64,000 nucleotides of DNA. Source: Paenisporosarcina macmurdoensis. GTDB taxonomy: Bacteria; Bacillota; Bacilli; Bacillales_A; Planococcaceae. Location of the stretch: contig NZ_JBHSRI010000002.1 of NCBI RefSeq assembly GCF_042658845.1, forward strand, positions 372,001-436,000, written 5' to 3'. Position numbers and translations under genes: made by a program. Under the pieces are notes generated by a model. The model worked only from the letters and a program-made list of their open reading frames with translations, did no database searches and was not told where the DNA came from. Below, in pieces: positions 27,858-35,982 of this stretch. Every line of letters starts with the position of its first letter. Position 1 is the stretch's first letter.

Positions 27858-29525
27858 TTACACTTCCATGATGATTGGTAAAATCATTGGGCGACGTTTC
27901 GTTTTTTCATATAAATACGGTCCTAAAACGTCTGTAATTTCATTTTTCAATTCTGACCATGGAGTGGCTTTTGATTGAATCGTTTTTTGTAGATGACGAT
28001 TTAACATGTGTTGAGCTTCATTAATCATAGCTCCTGATTCGCGCATATAAACAAATCCACGAGAAATGATGTCTGGTCCAGATACAATCTTTTGACGTTC
28101 TTGGTCAGTTGTCACAACGACAATAACTAACCCTTCTTCAGATAGAATTCGACGATCACGTAATACGATATTACCAACATCACCAATTCCGCTTCCATCG
28201 ATGTAAACATCTCCAGAAGGGATGCGACCAGCAACAGCTGCTTCATTTTGGCTAAGAGCTAATACGTCACCATTGTCCATTATGAACGTGTTCTCAGGCT
28301 CAACATCACAATCAACGGCTAATTCGGTATGTATTTTCAACATACGATATTCACCGTGGATAGGCATAAAGAATTTTGGTTTCATTAAACGCAGCATCAA
28401 TTTTTGTTCTTGTTGAGAACCATGACCTGAAGTATGAACATTATTCAATGAACCATGAATAACATCTGCTCCAGCACGGAATAATAAATTGATTGTGCGA
28501 TTTATGCTACTACGATTACCAGGAATCGGAGAAGAAGAGAAAATGACTGTATCCGCTGGCTGGATTTGTATTTGACGATGTGTACCATTAGCTAAACGAG
28601 AAAGTGCAGCCATTGGTTCGCCTTGACTACCCGTACATAAAATCATCACTTCACTTGCGGGAAGACGATTTAATGTTTGTGTATCAACAAACGTTTCTTT
28701 AGGTGCGTTAATATAGCCTAATTCACGTCCGATTGTAATTGCATTGTCCATACTTCGGCCAAAAACAGCAATTTTACGTCCGTGGTGAATAGCTGCTTCT
28801 ACTACCTGTTGTAAACGATAAATATTTGAAGAGAAAGTTGCGAAAATAATACGACCATCTACTTTACGGAAAATCTCCGATAAGCTTTCTCCAACTTTTC
28901 GCTCAGACATAGTGAAATCTGGTACTTCTGCATTCGTACTGTCAGATAAAAGACATAACACTCCGTCACGGCCGATTTCAGCCATTTTCGTTATGTTTGC
29001 TGGTTCTCCAACTGGAGTGAAATCAAATTTGAAATCTCCAGTATGAACAATATTTCCAGGTGGTGTTTTGACAACTATACCAAATGCATCTGGAATACTA
29101 TGTGTCGTTCTATAGAAGCTAACAGATGTTTTACGGAATTTAATCACTTCATCTTCTGTAATAACATGCATTTTTGTCGTACGTAATAAGCCATGTTCTT
29201 CAAGTTTATTACGTAATAAACCAAGAGCTAGTTTGCCCCCGTAAATTGGTACATTTAATTGTTTAAGCAAATAGGGAATACCACCGATGTGATCTTCGTG
29301 ACCATGTGTAATAAATAGACCTTTAATCTTGTCTACATTTTTCACGAGATACGAGTAGTCAGGAATAACGTAATCAATCCCGAGTAACTCATCTTCTGGA
29401 AATTTAATACCTGCATCAATTAAAATTATTTCATCTTGGAATTGAACGCCATATGTGTTTTTGCCGATTTCGCCCAGTCCGCCGAGTGCGAAAACCGCTG
29501 TTTGATCATTCTTAACAAATTTCAT
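27858..29525 (-). CDS. rnjA: Ribonuclease J1
   Basis: A 555-residue metallo-beta-lactamase/beta-CASP nuclease, matching the family length. It is a 5'-3' exo- and endoribonuclease in mRNA decay and rRNA maturation. The zinc motif THGHEDH is at residues 73-79; the SDSTNAE strand and later beta-CASP and C-terminal dimerisation domains are recognisable. It follows rpoY after five bases, the conserved ykzG-ykqC pair. Confidence 0.97.
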   Translation of the reverse strand: MKFVKNDQTAVFALGGLGEIGKNTYGVQFQDEIILIDAGIKFPEDELLGIDYVIPDYSYLVKNVDKIKGLFITHGHEDHIGGIPYLLKQLNVPIYGGKLALGLLRNKLEEHGLLRTTKMHVITEDEVIKFRKTSVSFYRTTHSIPDAFGIVVKTPPGNIVHTGDFKFDFTPVGEPANITKMAEIGRDGVLCLLSDSTNAEVPDFTMSERKVGESLSEIFRKVDGRIIFATFSSNIYRLQQVVEAAIHHGRKIAVFGRSMDNAITIGRELGYINAPKETFVDTQTLNRLPASEVMILCTGSQGEPMAALSRLANGTHRQIQIQPADTVIFSSSPIPGNRSSINRTINLLFRAGADVIHGSLNNVHTSGHGSQQEQKLMLRLMKPKFFMPIHGEYRMLKIHTELAVDCDVEPENTFIMDNGDVLALSQNEAAVAGRIPSGDVYIDGSGIGDVGNIVLRDRRILSEEGLVIVVVTTDQERQKIVSGPDIISRGFVYMRESGAMINEAQHMLNRHLQKTIQSKATPWSELKNEITDVLGPYLYEKTKRRPMILPIIMEV

Positions 29526-29530
29526 AAGTC

Positions 29531-29740
29531 TTATTTTTTCTCCACTTTAAAGTTTTCGCTAGCTTGCTCGTAAGATAAATGATTACCTTCAAGTAGCTGA
29601 ACAAATTCAATATTATATTTGCGATCCTTCAGCGTGTAACGAACTTCACGTTCAGAGGATGCTTCGATGTAAAGACTTAGTGTGTTTTCGCGAACTGGCA
29701 CTTCAAGCACGTTCTCTTGGTAATATACTTTGTAAATCAT
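29531..29740 (-). CDS. rpoY: RNA polymerase epsilon subunit
   Basis: A 69-residue protein of the DUF1447 family that binds RNA polymerase in Firmicutes. It opens MIYKVYYQEN and keeps the VPVRENTLSLYIEA stretch typical of this family. AAGGAG precedes the ATG. It precedes rnjA as elsewhere in Bacillales, linking transcription and decay factors in one operon. Confidence 0.95.
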   Translation of the reverse strand: MIYKVYYQENVLEVPVRENTLSLYIEASSEREVRYTLKDRKYNIEFVQLLEGNHLSYEQASENFKVEKK

Positions 29741-29816
29741 ATTTTGGTCTCCTTTTTCACGTTCAAAATAATTTCATTCTCTTTATATTATCACGTGCCT
29801 CTTTTAAAATAAAGAA

Positions 29817-29846
29817 AAGCCCTACTATAAATAGCAGGGCAAAAAA
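29817..29846 (-). terminator. Terminator of the small peptide unit, possible attenuator ahead of rpoY
   Basis: On the minus strand, GCCCTGCTA-TTTA-TAGTAGGGC (nine pairs, one G-U) is followed by TTTTCTTT. It starts right after the stop codon of the 23-codon gene and lies about 75 bases before the rpoY start. Confidence 0.85.
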
Positions 29847-29918
29847 TTATGCAATCGTTTTTTTCCCGAGTATGCCGCCTAACCGTCTTAAAATCTTTCT
29901 TTTTAGACGTTTTAACAT
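29847..29918 (-). CDS. Strongly basic 23-residue peptide, new small gene candidate
   Basis: MLKRLKRKILRRLGGILGKK followed by TIA and a TAA stop. AGAGGAG (GGAG at 29931-29928) lies nine bases before the ATG, a consensus promoter ends about 20 bases before the ATG, and a terminator follows the stop directly. The peptide has nine Lys/Arg, no acidic residue, and Leu/Ile spaced as in an amphipathic helix. It could be a membrane-active or nucleic-acid-binding peptide, or a leader peptide for rpoY-rnjA. I know no named family for it. It would be missed by ordinary gene finding because of its length. Confidence 0.7.
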   Translation of the reverse strand: MLKRLKRKILRRLGGILGKKTIA

Positions 29919-29939
29919 GGCAAATCACTCCTCTGATAC

Positions 29940-29968
29940 ATTATACAGAATATTTTGATTTTTGTAAA
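29940..29968 (-). promoter_or_regulatory. Near-consensus sigma-A promoter of the 23-residue peptide
   Basis: On the minus strand TTTACA (29968-29963), a 17-base spacer, TATAAT (29945-29940). Transcription would start near 29934, exactly at the ribosome site, leaving a leader of about 16 bases. Confidence 0.8.
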
Positions 29969-30017
29969 GGCTACTTGTATTTAGTACACTTCTTGCAAGA
30001 GGAAGGATGAATAGAAT

Positions 30018-30788
30018 ATGAAGAAGTTTTTATTTTTTGATATAGATGGCACACTCTATGATTCCAATAAACAGCTACCTTCTAAAGCGAAGGAAGCTAT
30101 TTTTGAAGCTCGAAGAAATGGTCATGAAGTCTTTATTGCTACGGGTCGAGCGCCATTTATGATTCAAGATGTTTTAAAAGAGTTAGAAATTGATTCGTAT
30201 ATTTGTTTTAATGGACAGTATGTAGTTTATAAAAATGAAGTAGTTTCTCATAATGAAATTAATAAAGAGCAACTCAAGCTAGTTTCAGAATTTGCAGAGA
30301 GAAAAAATCATCCGATCGTATATATGAATGCCGAAAAAATGATTGCTTCTATTGCTTACCATCCACATATTGAAGAAAGTATAACTACTTTAAAGTTTCC
30401 GCATCCAACATACGAAAAAGATTTTTTTCTGAATCAACCAATTTACCAAGCGTTGGTCTTTTGTTCTATGGAAGAAGAGGATGCGTATCATAAAACGTTT
30501 CCGTATTTAAAATTTGTTAGATGGCATCGTGTCTCTGTTGATATTTTGCCTACTGGAGCTTCAAAAGCAAATGCGATTAAATTTTTATGTGAAAAATACA
30601 ACATCGCCATCAAAGATACGATTGCATTTGGAGACGGATTAAACGATATTGAAATGTTGGAAACTGTAGGATTTGGCGTTTCGATGGGGAATGGTCATGA
30701 AGAGGCACTTAAACGAGCACAACACGTTACCACACATGTGGACGAAGATGGATTAGTGAATGCAATGAGATATTTGAAACTAATATAA
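30018..30788 (+). CDS. ykrA: Cof-type HAD phosphatase
   Basis: A 256-residue HAD-superfamily hydrolase of the Cof subclass. Motif I FFDIDGTLYDS (nucleophile Asp 8, acid Asp 10), a type IIB cap domain, Lys in SKANAIKF and motif IV FGDGLNDIEM. It probably dephosphorylates a sugar phosphate or cofactor; the substrate cannot be told. Position between rpoY and def as in B. subtilis. Confidence 0.9.
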   Translation: MKKFLFFDIDGTLYDSNKQLPSKAKEAIFEARRNGHEVFIATGRAPFMIQDVLKELEIDSYICFNGQYVVYKNEVVSHNEINKEQLKLVSEFAERKNHPIVYMNAEKMIASIAYHPHIEESITTLKFPHPTYEKDFFLNQPIYQALVFCSMEEEDAYHKTFPYLKFVRWHRVSVDILPTGASKANAIKFLCEKYNIAIKDTIAFGDGLNDIEMLETVGFGVSMGNGHEEALKRAQHVTTHVDEDGLVNAMRYLKLI

Positions 30789-30820
30789 AAAAGATTCCCA
30801 ATTATTTTTGGGAATCTTTT
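30787..30820. terminator. Bidirectional terminator between ykrA and def
   Basis: AAAAAAGATTCCCAA and TTGGGAATCTTTTT pair around TTATTT. The genes converge on it, and each side has a T-run. Confidence 0.92.
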
Positions 30821-30822
30821 TC

Positions 30823-31377
30823 TTAGTTTCGTTCATATGGCACTGAATCTGGAATTTCTGCGAAAGGATTTTCTTTATTGATTCGATCAAAGAACATGAC
30901 TCCGTTCAAATGATCGAGTTCATGTTGAAATGCTATAGCAGCTAATCCTTTTAAACGAAGTTTAAATTCACTTCCATCAGGATACAAGCCTTTAGCCGTA
31001 ATGCGCGCATATCTTGGGACATGTCCTTCAATAACTCGGTCTACAGATAAACAACCTTCACCCACAGAAATGTAGGTTTTTTCGACAGAGTGGCTAATGA
31101 TTTTTGGGTTAATTGCAACAATACTTAATTTAGATCCATCATCTGGTAAGTGAAGAGCAAAAATTCTCTTCGACACATTTACTTGAGGTGCAGCAATGCC
31201 AATACCAGGACGTAAATCATAACGTTCAATCATCTCGGAGTCTTGGCTATTTTTCACATATTCATGTAAGTCATGTGCTAATTTTGCATCTTCAATAGAT
31301 AATGGAAAATCTACTTCTTGAGCTTTTTGTCGCAAAGTTGGATGTCCTTCGCGAATAATATCTTTCATTTCAAACAT
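30823..31377 (-). CDS. def: Peptide deformylase
   Basis: A 184-residue metal enzyme that removes the N-formyl group from nascent proteins. All three motifs are present: GIGIAAPQ (58-65), EGCLS (107-111, Cys metal ligand) and HELDH (152-156). The length matches the type II deformylases of Gram-positives. ATG 31377 is chosen, with AAAGGAAG about six bases upstream, over a TTG six codons earlier. Confidence 0.95.
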   Translation of the reverse strand: MFEMKDIIREGHPTLRQKAQEVDFPLSIEDAKLAHDLHEYVKNSQDSEMIERYDLRPGIGIAAPQVNVSKRIFALHLPDDGSKLSIVAINPKIISHSVEKTYISVGEGCLSVDRVIEGHVPRYARITAKGLYPDGSEFKLRLKGLAAIAFQHELDHLNGVMFFDRINKENPFAEIPDSVPYERN

Positions 31378-31411
31378 CTGGGTCTTCCTTTCCAACGTAT
31401 ATTCTTTAATA

Positions 31412-31439
31412 AGTATAACGAAGGATAACGTTCGTGCAA
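31412..31439 (-). promoter_or_regulatory. Probable sigma-A promoter of def
   Basis: On the minus strand TTGCAC (31439-31434), 16 bases, TATACT (31417-31412), about 35 bases before the def start. Confidence 0.6.
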
Positions 31440-31461
31440 CAAAAAGAGGAACTTTAAAATG

Positions 31462-31490
31462 TTGAAATTTTTTCCTTGAAGGTCTATAGT
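31462..31490 (+). promoter_or_regulatory. Probable sigma-A promoter of ykyA
   Basis: TTGAAA (31462-31467), 17 bases, TATAGT (31485-31490), 25 bases before the ATG. Confidence 0.65.
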
Positions 31491-31515
31491 AGTAAATGAT
31501 TTAGGAGGTTTTCAA

Positions 31516-32163
31516 ATGAAAAAAATTGTAATTGGTACATTTCTTTCCACTACCCTATTACTATCAGCGTGCTCAATGGGAGCATCTTCTAGTGAAGAAA
31601 AGTTATCAGCTTCATTAGAAAAAGTATATGAAGAGGAACAAGGATACCGTGACGCACAACAACAATTAGCTGAATTAGAAAAAAAAGAACAAAGTACTTT
31701 TAACGCAGCCATGGAGTTGACACAACAACAAAAAGGTGACGTGGCATTAAAAGTTGAAGAATTAAAAGCTTCACTAACTGAAAGATTAACTTTACTTAAT
31801 GAGGAAAACGAGTCGATTGGAAAAGCACAAGACTCCTTAACGTCATTTGAAGACTTAGTGGAAGACACCAAAGACGAAGTCGTGAAAACATCTTTACTAG
31901 ATTTGAAGGCTTCAATCAACGATCGATATGAAGCACACGAAATTGTGAGTAATGAATACCAAAAATTAACGGACTTACAAATTACGCTTTATGACATGCT
32001 AGAGGATGAAGAAACGCAACAAGCTCAACTTCAAGAACAAGTAATATTGGTCAATAAACAAAATGACGTTGTGCAATCCGCAATCAATGCGTTTAACGAA
32101 GCTACAAAAAAACTTAATGAAATGAAATCGTCTGTGTATGATTCTTTGGACGAAGAAAAGTAA
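31516..32163 (+). CDS. ykyA: YkyA-family lipoprotein
   Basis: A 215-residue lipoprotein: a short signal peptide with lipobox LLSAC (lipidated Cys 19), then an almost entirely helical, acidic coiled-coil protein. Length and position between def and pdhA match YkyA, whose function is unknown. TTAGGAGG precedes the ATG. Confidence 0.88.
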   Translation: MKKIVIGTFLSTTLLLSACSMGASSSEEKLSASLEKVYEEEQGYRDAQQQLAELEKKEQSTFNAAMELTQQQKGDVALKVEELKASLTERLTLLNEENESIGKAQDSLTSFEDLVEDTKDEVVKTSLLDLKASINDRYEAHEIVSNEYQKLTDLQITLYDMLEDEETQQAQLQEQVILVNKQNDVVQSAINAFNEATKKLNEMKSSVYDSLDEEK

Positions 32164-32192
32164 AACGATCTCCTTGTGAGGTCGTTTTTTGT
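32163..32192 (+). terminator. Terminator of ykyA
   Basis: AACGATCTC-CTTGT-GAGGTCGTT with six T follows directly on the stop codon. Confidence 0.88.
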
Positions 32193-32317
32193 GTAATGGA
32201 GGACATGTGGATGTCTCTATATTGTATGATACAGATGCTTTTTTGTACTAGTACAGTTCGGTATTGATTGAATACATAATAAATAATAAGGTCTTATATA
32301 ACTAGAGTTCCCATAGA

Positions 32318-32346
32318 TTGACCACCAATTTAAAGTTGAGTATACT
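32318..32346 (+). promoter_or_regulatory. Sigma-A promoter of pdhABCD
   Basis: TTGACC (32318-32323), 17 bases, TATACT (32341-32346). The leader to pdhA would be about 65 bases. The remaining stretch between ykyA and this promoter shows nothing else. Confidence 0.75.
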
Positions 32347-32419
32347 AGGGAAGAATGAACATTGTATCACTTAGAATTTTAAGGATTTTTAATACAGTTA
32401 TATAAGGAGAGGTGTTAAC

Positions 32420-33541
32420 ATGGTAGCAAAAAATGCTAAGCAAGTAGGTCCAGTAGAAGTACTAAAAGCAATCGAAGAAAAATTTGAAATGTTTCAGATT
32501 TTAAACGAAGAAGGCGAAATCGTTAACAAAGATGCAGATCCGAAATTATCAGATGAAGAATTAACAGAGTTAATGCGTCGTATGGTGTACACACGTATAC
32601 TTGATCAACGTTCAATTTCTTTAAACAGACAAGGGCGTTTAGGTTTCTATGCACCAACCGCTGGTCAAGAAGCTTCACAATTGGCTTCTCACTTCGCTCT
32701 TGAAAAAGAAGATTTTATTCTTCCAGGATACCGCGATGTACCACAATTAATTTGGCACGGTCTTCCTTTATCACAAGCTTTCTTATTCTCTCGTGGACAC
32801 TTCATGGGTAATCAGATTCCTGAAGATGTAAAAGTATTGCCACCACAAATTATTATTGGTGCTCAATTCATCCAAGCTGCGGGCGTAGCACTTGGTATGC
32901 AAAAGCGTGGGAAAAAATCAGTTGCAGTCACATATACAGGTGACGGTGGTTCTTCTCAAGGTGATTTCTATGAAGGGATGAATTTTGCAGGAGCTTTCCG
33001 TTCTCCAGCCATCTTCATCGTTCAAAATAACCAATTTGCAATCTCAACACCACGTGAAGCGCAAACAGCTGCTAAGACCATCGCTCAAAAAGGAATTGCA
33101 GCAGGTATTCCAAGTATCTTAGTTGATGGAATGGATCCACTAGCAGTTTATGTGGCGACTCGTGATGCAAGAGAGCGCGCAGTGAATGGCGAAGGTCCTT
33201 CATTAATTGAAACTTTATGTTACCGTTACGGTCCTCATACAATGGCAGGTGACGATCCAACTCGCTACCGTACTTCAGATACTGATTCTGAGTGGGAAAA
33301 GAAAGATCCATTGGTTCGTTTCCGTACGTACTTAGAAGCAAAAGGCCTTTGGAATGAAGAAAAAGAAAATGAAGTTATTGAGCAAGCTAAAGAAGAAATT
33401 AAAGATGCAATTAAAACAGCAGATGCTGCTCCGAAACAAAAAGTGACAGATTTGATGGAATTTATGTACGATCCAAATACTGAAATGCCATACAACTTAA
33501 AAGAACAATACGAAATTTACAAAGAGAAGGAGTCGAAGTAA
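32420..33541 (+). CDS. pdhA: Pyruvate dehydrogenase E1 component, alpha subunit
   Basis: A 373-residue thiamine-diphosphate-binding subunit, with the ThDP motif GDG...NN from TGDGGSSQGDFYEG to VQNNQF (about residues 174-203). Decarboxylates pyruvate together with PdhB. GGAGAGG precedes the ATG. First gene of the pdhABCD operon; the next gene starts three bases after its stop. Confidence 0.97.
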   Translation: MVAKNAKQVGPVEVLKAIEEKFEMFQILNEEGEIVNKDADPKLSDEELTELMRRMVYTRILDQRSISLNRQGRLGFYAPTAGQEASQLASHFALEKEDFILPGYRDVPQLIWHGLPLSQAFLFSRGHFMGNQIPEDVKVLPPQIIIGAQFIQAAGVALGMQKRGKKSVAVTYTGDGGSSQGDFYEGMNFAGAFRSPAIFIVQNNQFAISTPREAQTAAKTIAQKGIAAGIPSILVDGMDPLAVYVATRDARERAVNGEGPSLIETLCYRYGPHTMAGDDPTRYRTSDTDSEWEKKDPLVRFRTYLEAKGLWNEEKENEVIEQAKEEIKDAIKTADAAPKQKVTDLMEFMYDPNTEMPYNLKEQYEIYKEKESK

Positions 33542-33544
33542 CCG

Positions 33545-34522
33545 ATGGCACAAATGACGATGATTCAAGCAATTACGGATGCACTCCGTACAGAGCTTAA
33601 GAATGATGAAAACGTCCTCGTCTTCGGTGAAGACGTAGGAAATAACGGCGGGGTATTCCGTGCAACTGAAGGTTTACAAAAAGAATTTGGGGAAGATCGT
33701 GTATTCGATACACCACTTGCAGAGTCAGCTATTGGTGGCTTAGCAGTTGGTTTATCTTTAGAAGGCTTCCGTCCCGTTCCTGAAATCCAATTCTTCGGCT
33801 TCGTATATGAAGTTATGGATTCTATTAGTGGCCAATTAGCGCGTATGCGTTTCCGTAGTGGTGGTAAATATAACGCACCAGTAACGATTCGTTCACCTTT
33901 TGGTGGAGGCGTTCATACACCAGAAATGCATGCAGACAGTTTAGAAGGATTAATGGCAGCTCAACCTGGTTTGAAAGTTGTTATTCCATCTTCTCCTTAC
34001 GATGCAAAAGGTTTATTAATTTCTGCCATTCGTGATAATGACCCAGTTATCTTCTTAGAACATATGAAGTTATATCGTTCATTCCGACAAGAAGTACCAG
34101 AAGAAGAGTACACAATTCCTTTAGGTAAAGCAGAAGTGAAACGTGAAGGTAAAGATTTAACAATTATCGCTTATGGTGCAATGGTTCATGATAGCTTAAA
34201 AGCTGCAGAAGAACTTGAAAAAGAAGATTATTCAGTAGAAGTAATCGACTTGCGTACTATTCAACCATTAGATATTGAAACAATCATCGCATCTGTTGAA
34301 AAGACAGGCCGTGCAATCGTTGTTCAAGAAGCTCAAAAACAAGCTGGTATTGCTGCAAATGTAGTAGCTGAAATAAACGAACGTGCCATCTTAAGTCTAG
34401 AAGCACCAGTATTACGCGTATTTGCACCGGATACAATATTCCCATTCTCACAAGCAGAAACAGTGTGGTTACCGAACGCTAAAGATATTATTGCTACAGC
34501 GAAAAAAGTATTAACATTCTAA
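33545..34522 (+). CDS. pdhB: Pyruvate dehydrogenase E1 component, beta subunit
   Basis: A 325-residue transketolase-like subunit with VFGEDVGNNGGVFR near the N-terminus, DTPLAESAIGG and the C-terminal transketolase domain (VIDLRTIQPLD). Length matches the family. It forms the alpha2beta2 E1 with PdhA. Confidence 0.97.
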   Translation: MAQMTMIQAITDALRTELKNDENVLVFGEDVGNNGGVFRATEGLQKEFGEDRVFDTPLAESAIGGLAVGLSLEGFRPVPEIQFFGFVYEVMDSISGQLARMRFRSGGKYNAPVTIRSPFGGGVHTPEMHADSLEGLMAAQPGLKVVIPSSPYDAKGLLISAIRDNDPVIFLEHMKLYRSFRQEVPEEEYTIPLGKAEVKREGKDLTIIAYGAMVHDSLKAAEELEKEDYSVEVIDLRTIQPLDIETIIASVEKTGRAIVVQEAQKQAGIAANVVAEINERAILSLEAPVLRVFAPDTIFPFSQAETVWLPNAKDIIATAKKVLTF

Positions 34523-34562
34523 TTTTATTTAATAAACACTCACAATAGAAAGGGTGAATTTT

Positions 34563-35978
34563 GTGGCATTTGAATTTCGATTACCGGATATCGGTGAAGG
34601 TATACATGAGGGTGAAATCGTAAAGTGGTTCGTCAAAGCAGGCGATACTATCGGTGAAGATGATATTTTATGTGAAATACAAAACGATAAAGCTGTCGTT
34701 GAAATTCCTTCTCCAGTAGCAGGAAAAGTAGAAGAAGTAATCGTGGGAGAAGGCACAGTTGCAACAGTAGGACAAATATTGATCCGTATTGATGCACCAG
34801 GCTATGAAGATCTTAAGTTTAAAGGTGATCATGAAGACGAGCCTAAAGCAGAAGAAAAAGTAGAAGAAAAGACAGAAGCTCAAGTTCAAGCGACTGCAGA
34901 AGCTGGTCAAGCAGTAGAAAAAGAAGCGACTCCTGTTGCAAAAGAACAAGCTCCTGAAAAAGAAGCGGTAGATTCATCAAAAGCTGCTCCAAAAACAGAA
35001 GCACAACCAAAGGCAGAAAAAGATCCAAATGGTCGTGTTATTGCGATGCCTTCGGTTCGTAAATTTGCACGTGACAATGAAGTGGAAATTTCTCAAGTTA
35101 ATGGTTCTGGTAAAAATGGTCGTATCATGAAAGCTGATATCGAATCATTTATGGATGGTGGACAAGCGTCTGAAACAACAACTCAAGAAGAGGTTGTTTC
35201 AAATGAAGAAACATCATCAAATGAAGAAACAGCTAAAAAAGAAGCAAAACCTGCAGCTCCTGCTTTAGAAGGAGAATTCCCAGAGACTCGCGAGAAGATG
35301 TCTGGAATGCGCAAAGCTATAGCGAAAGCGATGGTTCACTCGAAACATACAGCTCCACATGTAACATTGATGGATGAAGTAGATGTAACAGAACTTGTTG
35401 CTCATCGTAAGAAATTCAAAGAATTAGCATTAGAAAAAAATATCAAGTTAACGTATTTACCATATGTGGTAAAAGCATTAGTGAATACACTTCGTGAATT
35501 CCCAGAATTCAATCGTTCTCTTGACGATGAAACTAGTGAAATCATCCAAAAACATTATTTCAATATCGGAATTGCGGCAGATACAGAAAGAGGTTTGGTA
35601 GTGCCAGTCATCAAACACGCAGACCGCAAATCAGTATTTGCGATTTCAGATGAAATTAATACACTTGGTGGAAAAGCGCGTGATGGTAAATTATCACCTT
35701 CTGAAATGAAAGGTGCATCATGTTCAATCACGAATATTGGTTCAGCTGGTGGACAATGGTTCACTCCAGTAATTAACCATCCAGAAGTTGCAATTTTAGG
35801 AATTGGTCGTATTGCAGAGAAACCTGTCATAAAAAATGGTGAAATTGTAGCGGCTCCTGTGTTAGCATTATCTTTGAGCTTTGATCATCGAATGATCGAC
35901 GGTGCGACTGCTCAGCACGCATTAAATAACATTAAGCGTTTGCTTAGCAATCCAGAACTTTTATTAATGGAGGCGTAA
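34563..35978 (+). CDS. pdhC: Dihydrolipoamide acetyltransferase E2 of pyruvate dehydrogenase
   Basis: A 471-residue E2. It carries one lipoyl domain with the lipoylated Lys 43 in QNDKAVVEI, a long Ala/Lys/Glu/Pro linker (about 85-150), the E1/E3-binding domain (AMPSVRKFARDNEV), a second linker, and the acetyltransferase domain with the catalytic SFDHRMIDG (His about 442). The start is taken as GTG 34563 with AAGGG eight bases before it; an in-frame GTG at 34554 overlaps that site. Confidence 0.97.
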   Translation: MAFEFRLPDIGEGIHEGEIVKWFVKAGDTIGEDDILCEIQNDKAVVEIPSPVAGKVEEVIVGEGTVATVGQILIRIDAPGYEDLKFKGDHEDEPKAEEKVEEKTEAQVQATAEAGQAVEKEATPVAKEQAPEKEAVDSSKAAPKTEAQPKAEKDPNGRVIAMPSVRKFARDNEVEISQVNGSGKNGRIMKADIESFMDGGQASETTTQEEVVSNEETSSNEETAKKEAKPAAPALEGEFPETREKMSGMRKAIAKAMVHSKHTAPHVTLMDEVDVTELVAHRKKFKELALEKNIKLTYLPYVVKALVNTLREFPEFNRSLDDETSEIIQKHYFNIGIAADTERGLVVPVIKHADRKSVFAISDEINTLGGKARDGKLSPSEMKGASCSITNIGSAGGQWFTPVINHPEVAILGIGRIAEKPVIKNGEIVAAPVLALSLSFDHRMIDGATAQHALNNIKRLLSNPELLLMEA

Positions 35979-35982
35979 AATC

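Noticed and set aside
29659..29958. 99-residue plus-strand frame opposite rpoY and the small peptide gene
   Set aside because: It lies antisense to rpoY and the peptide gene with no promoter or ribosome site.
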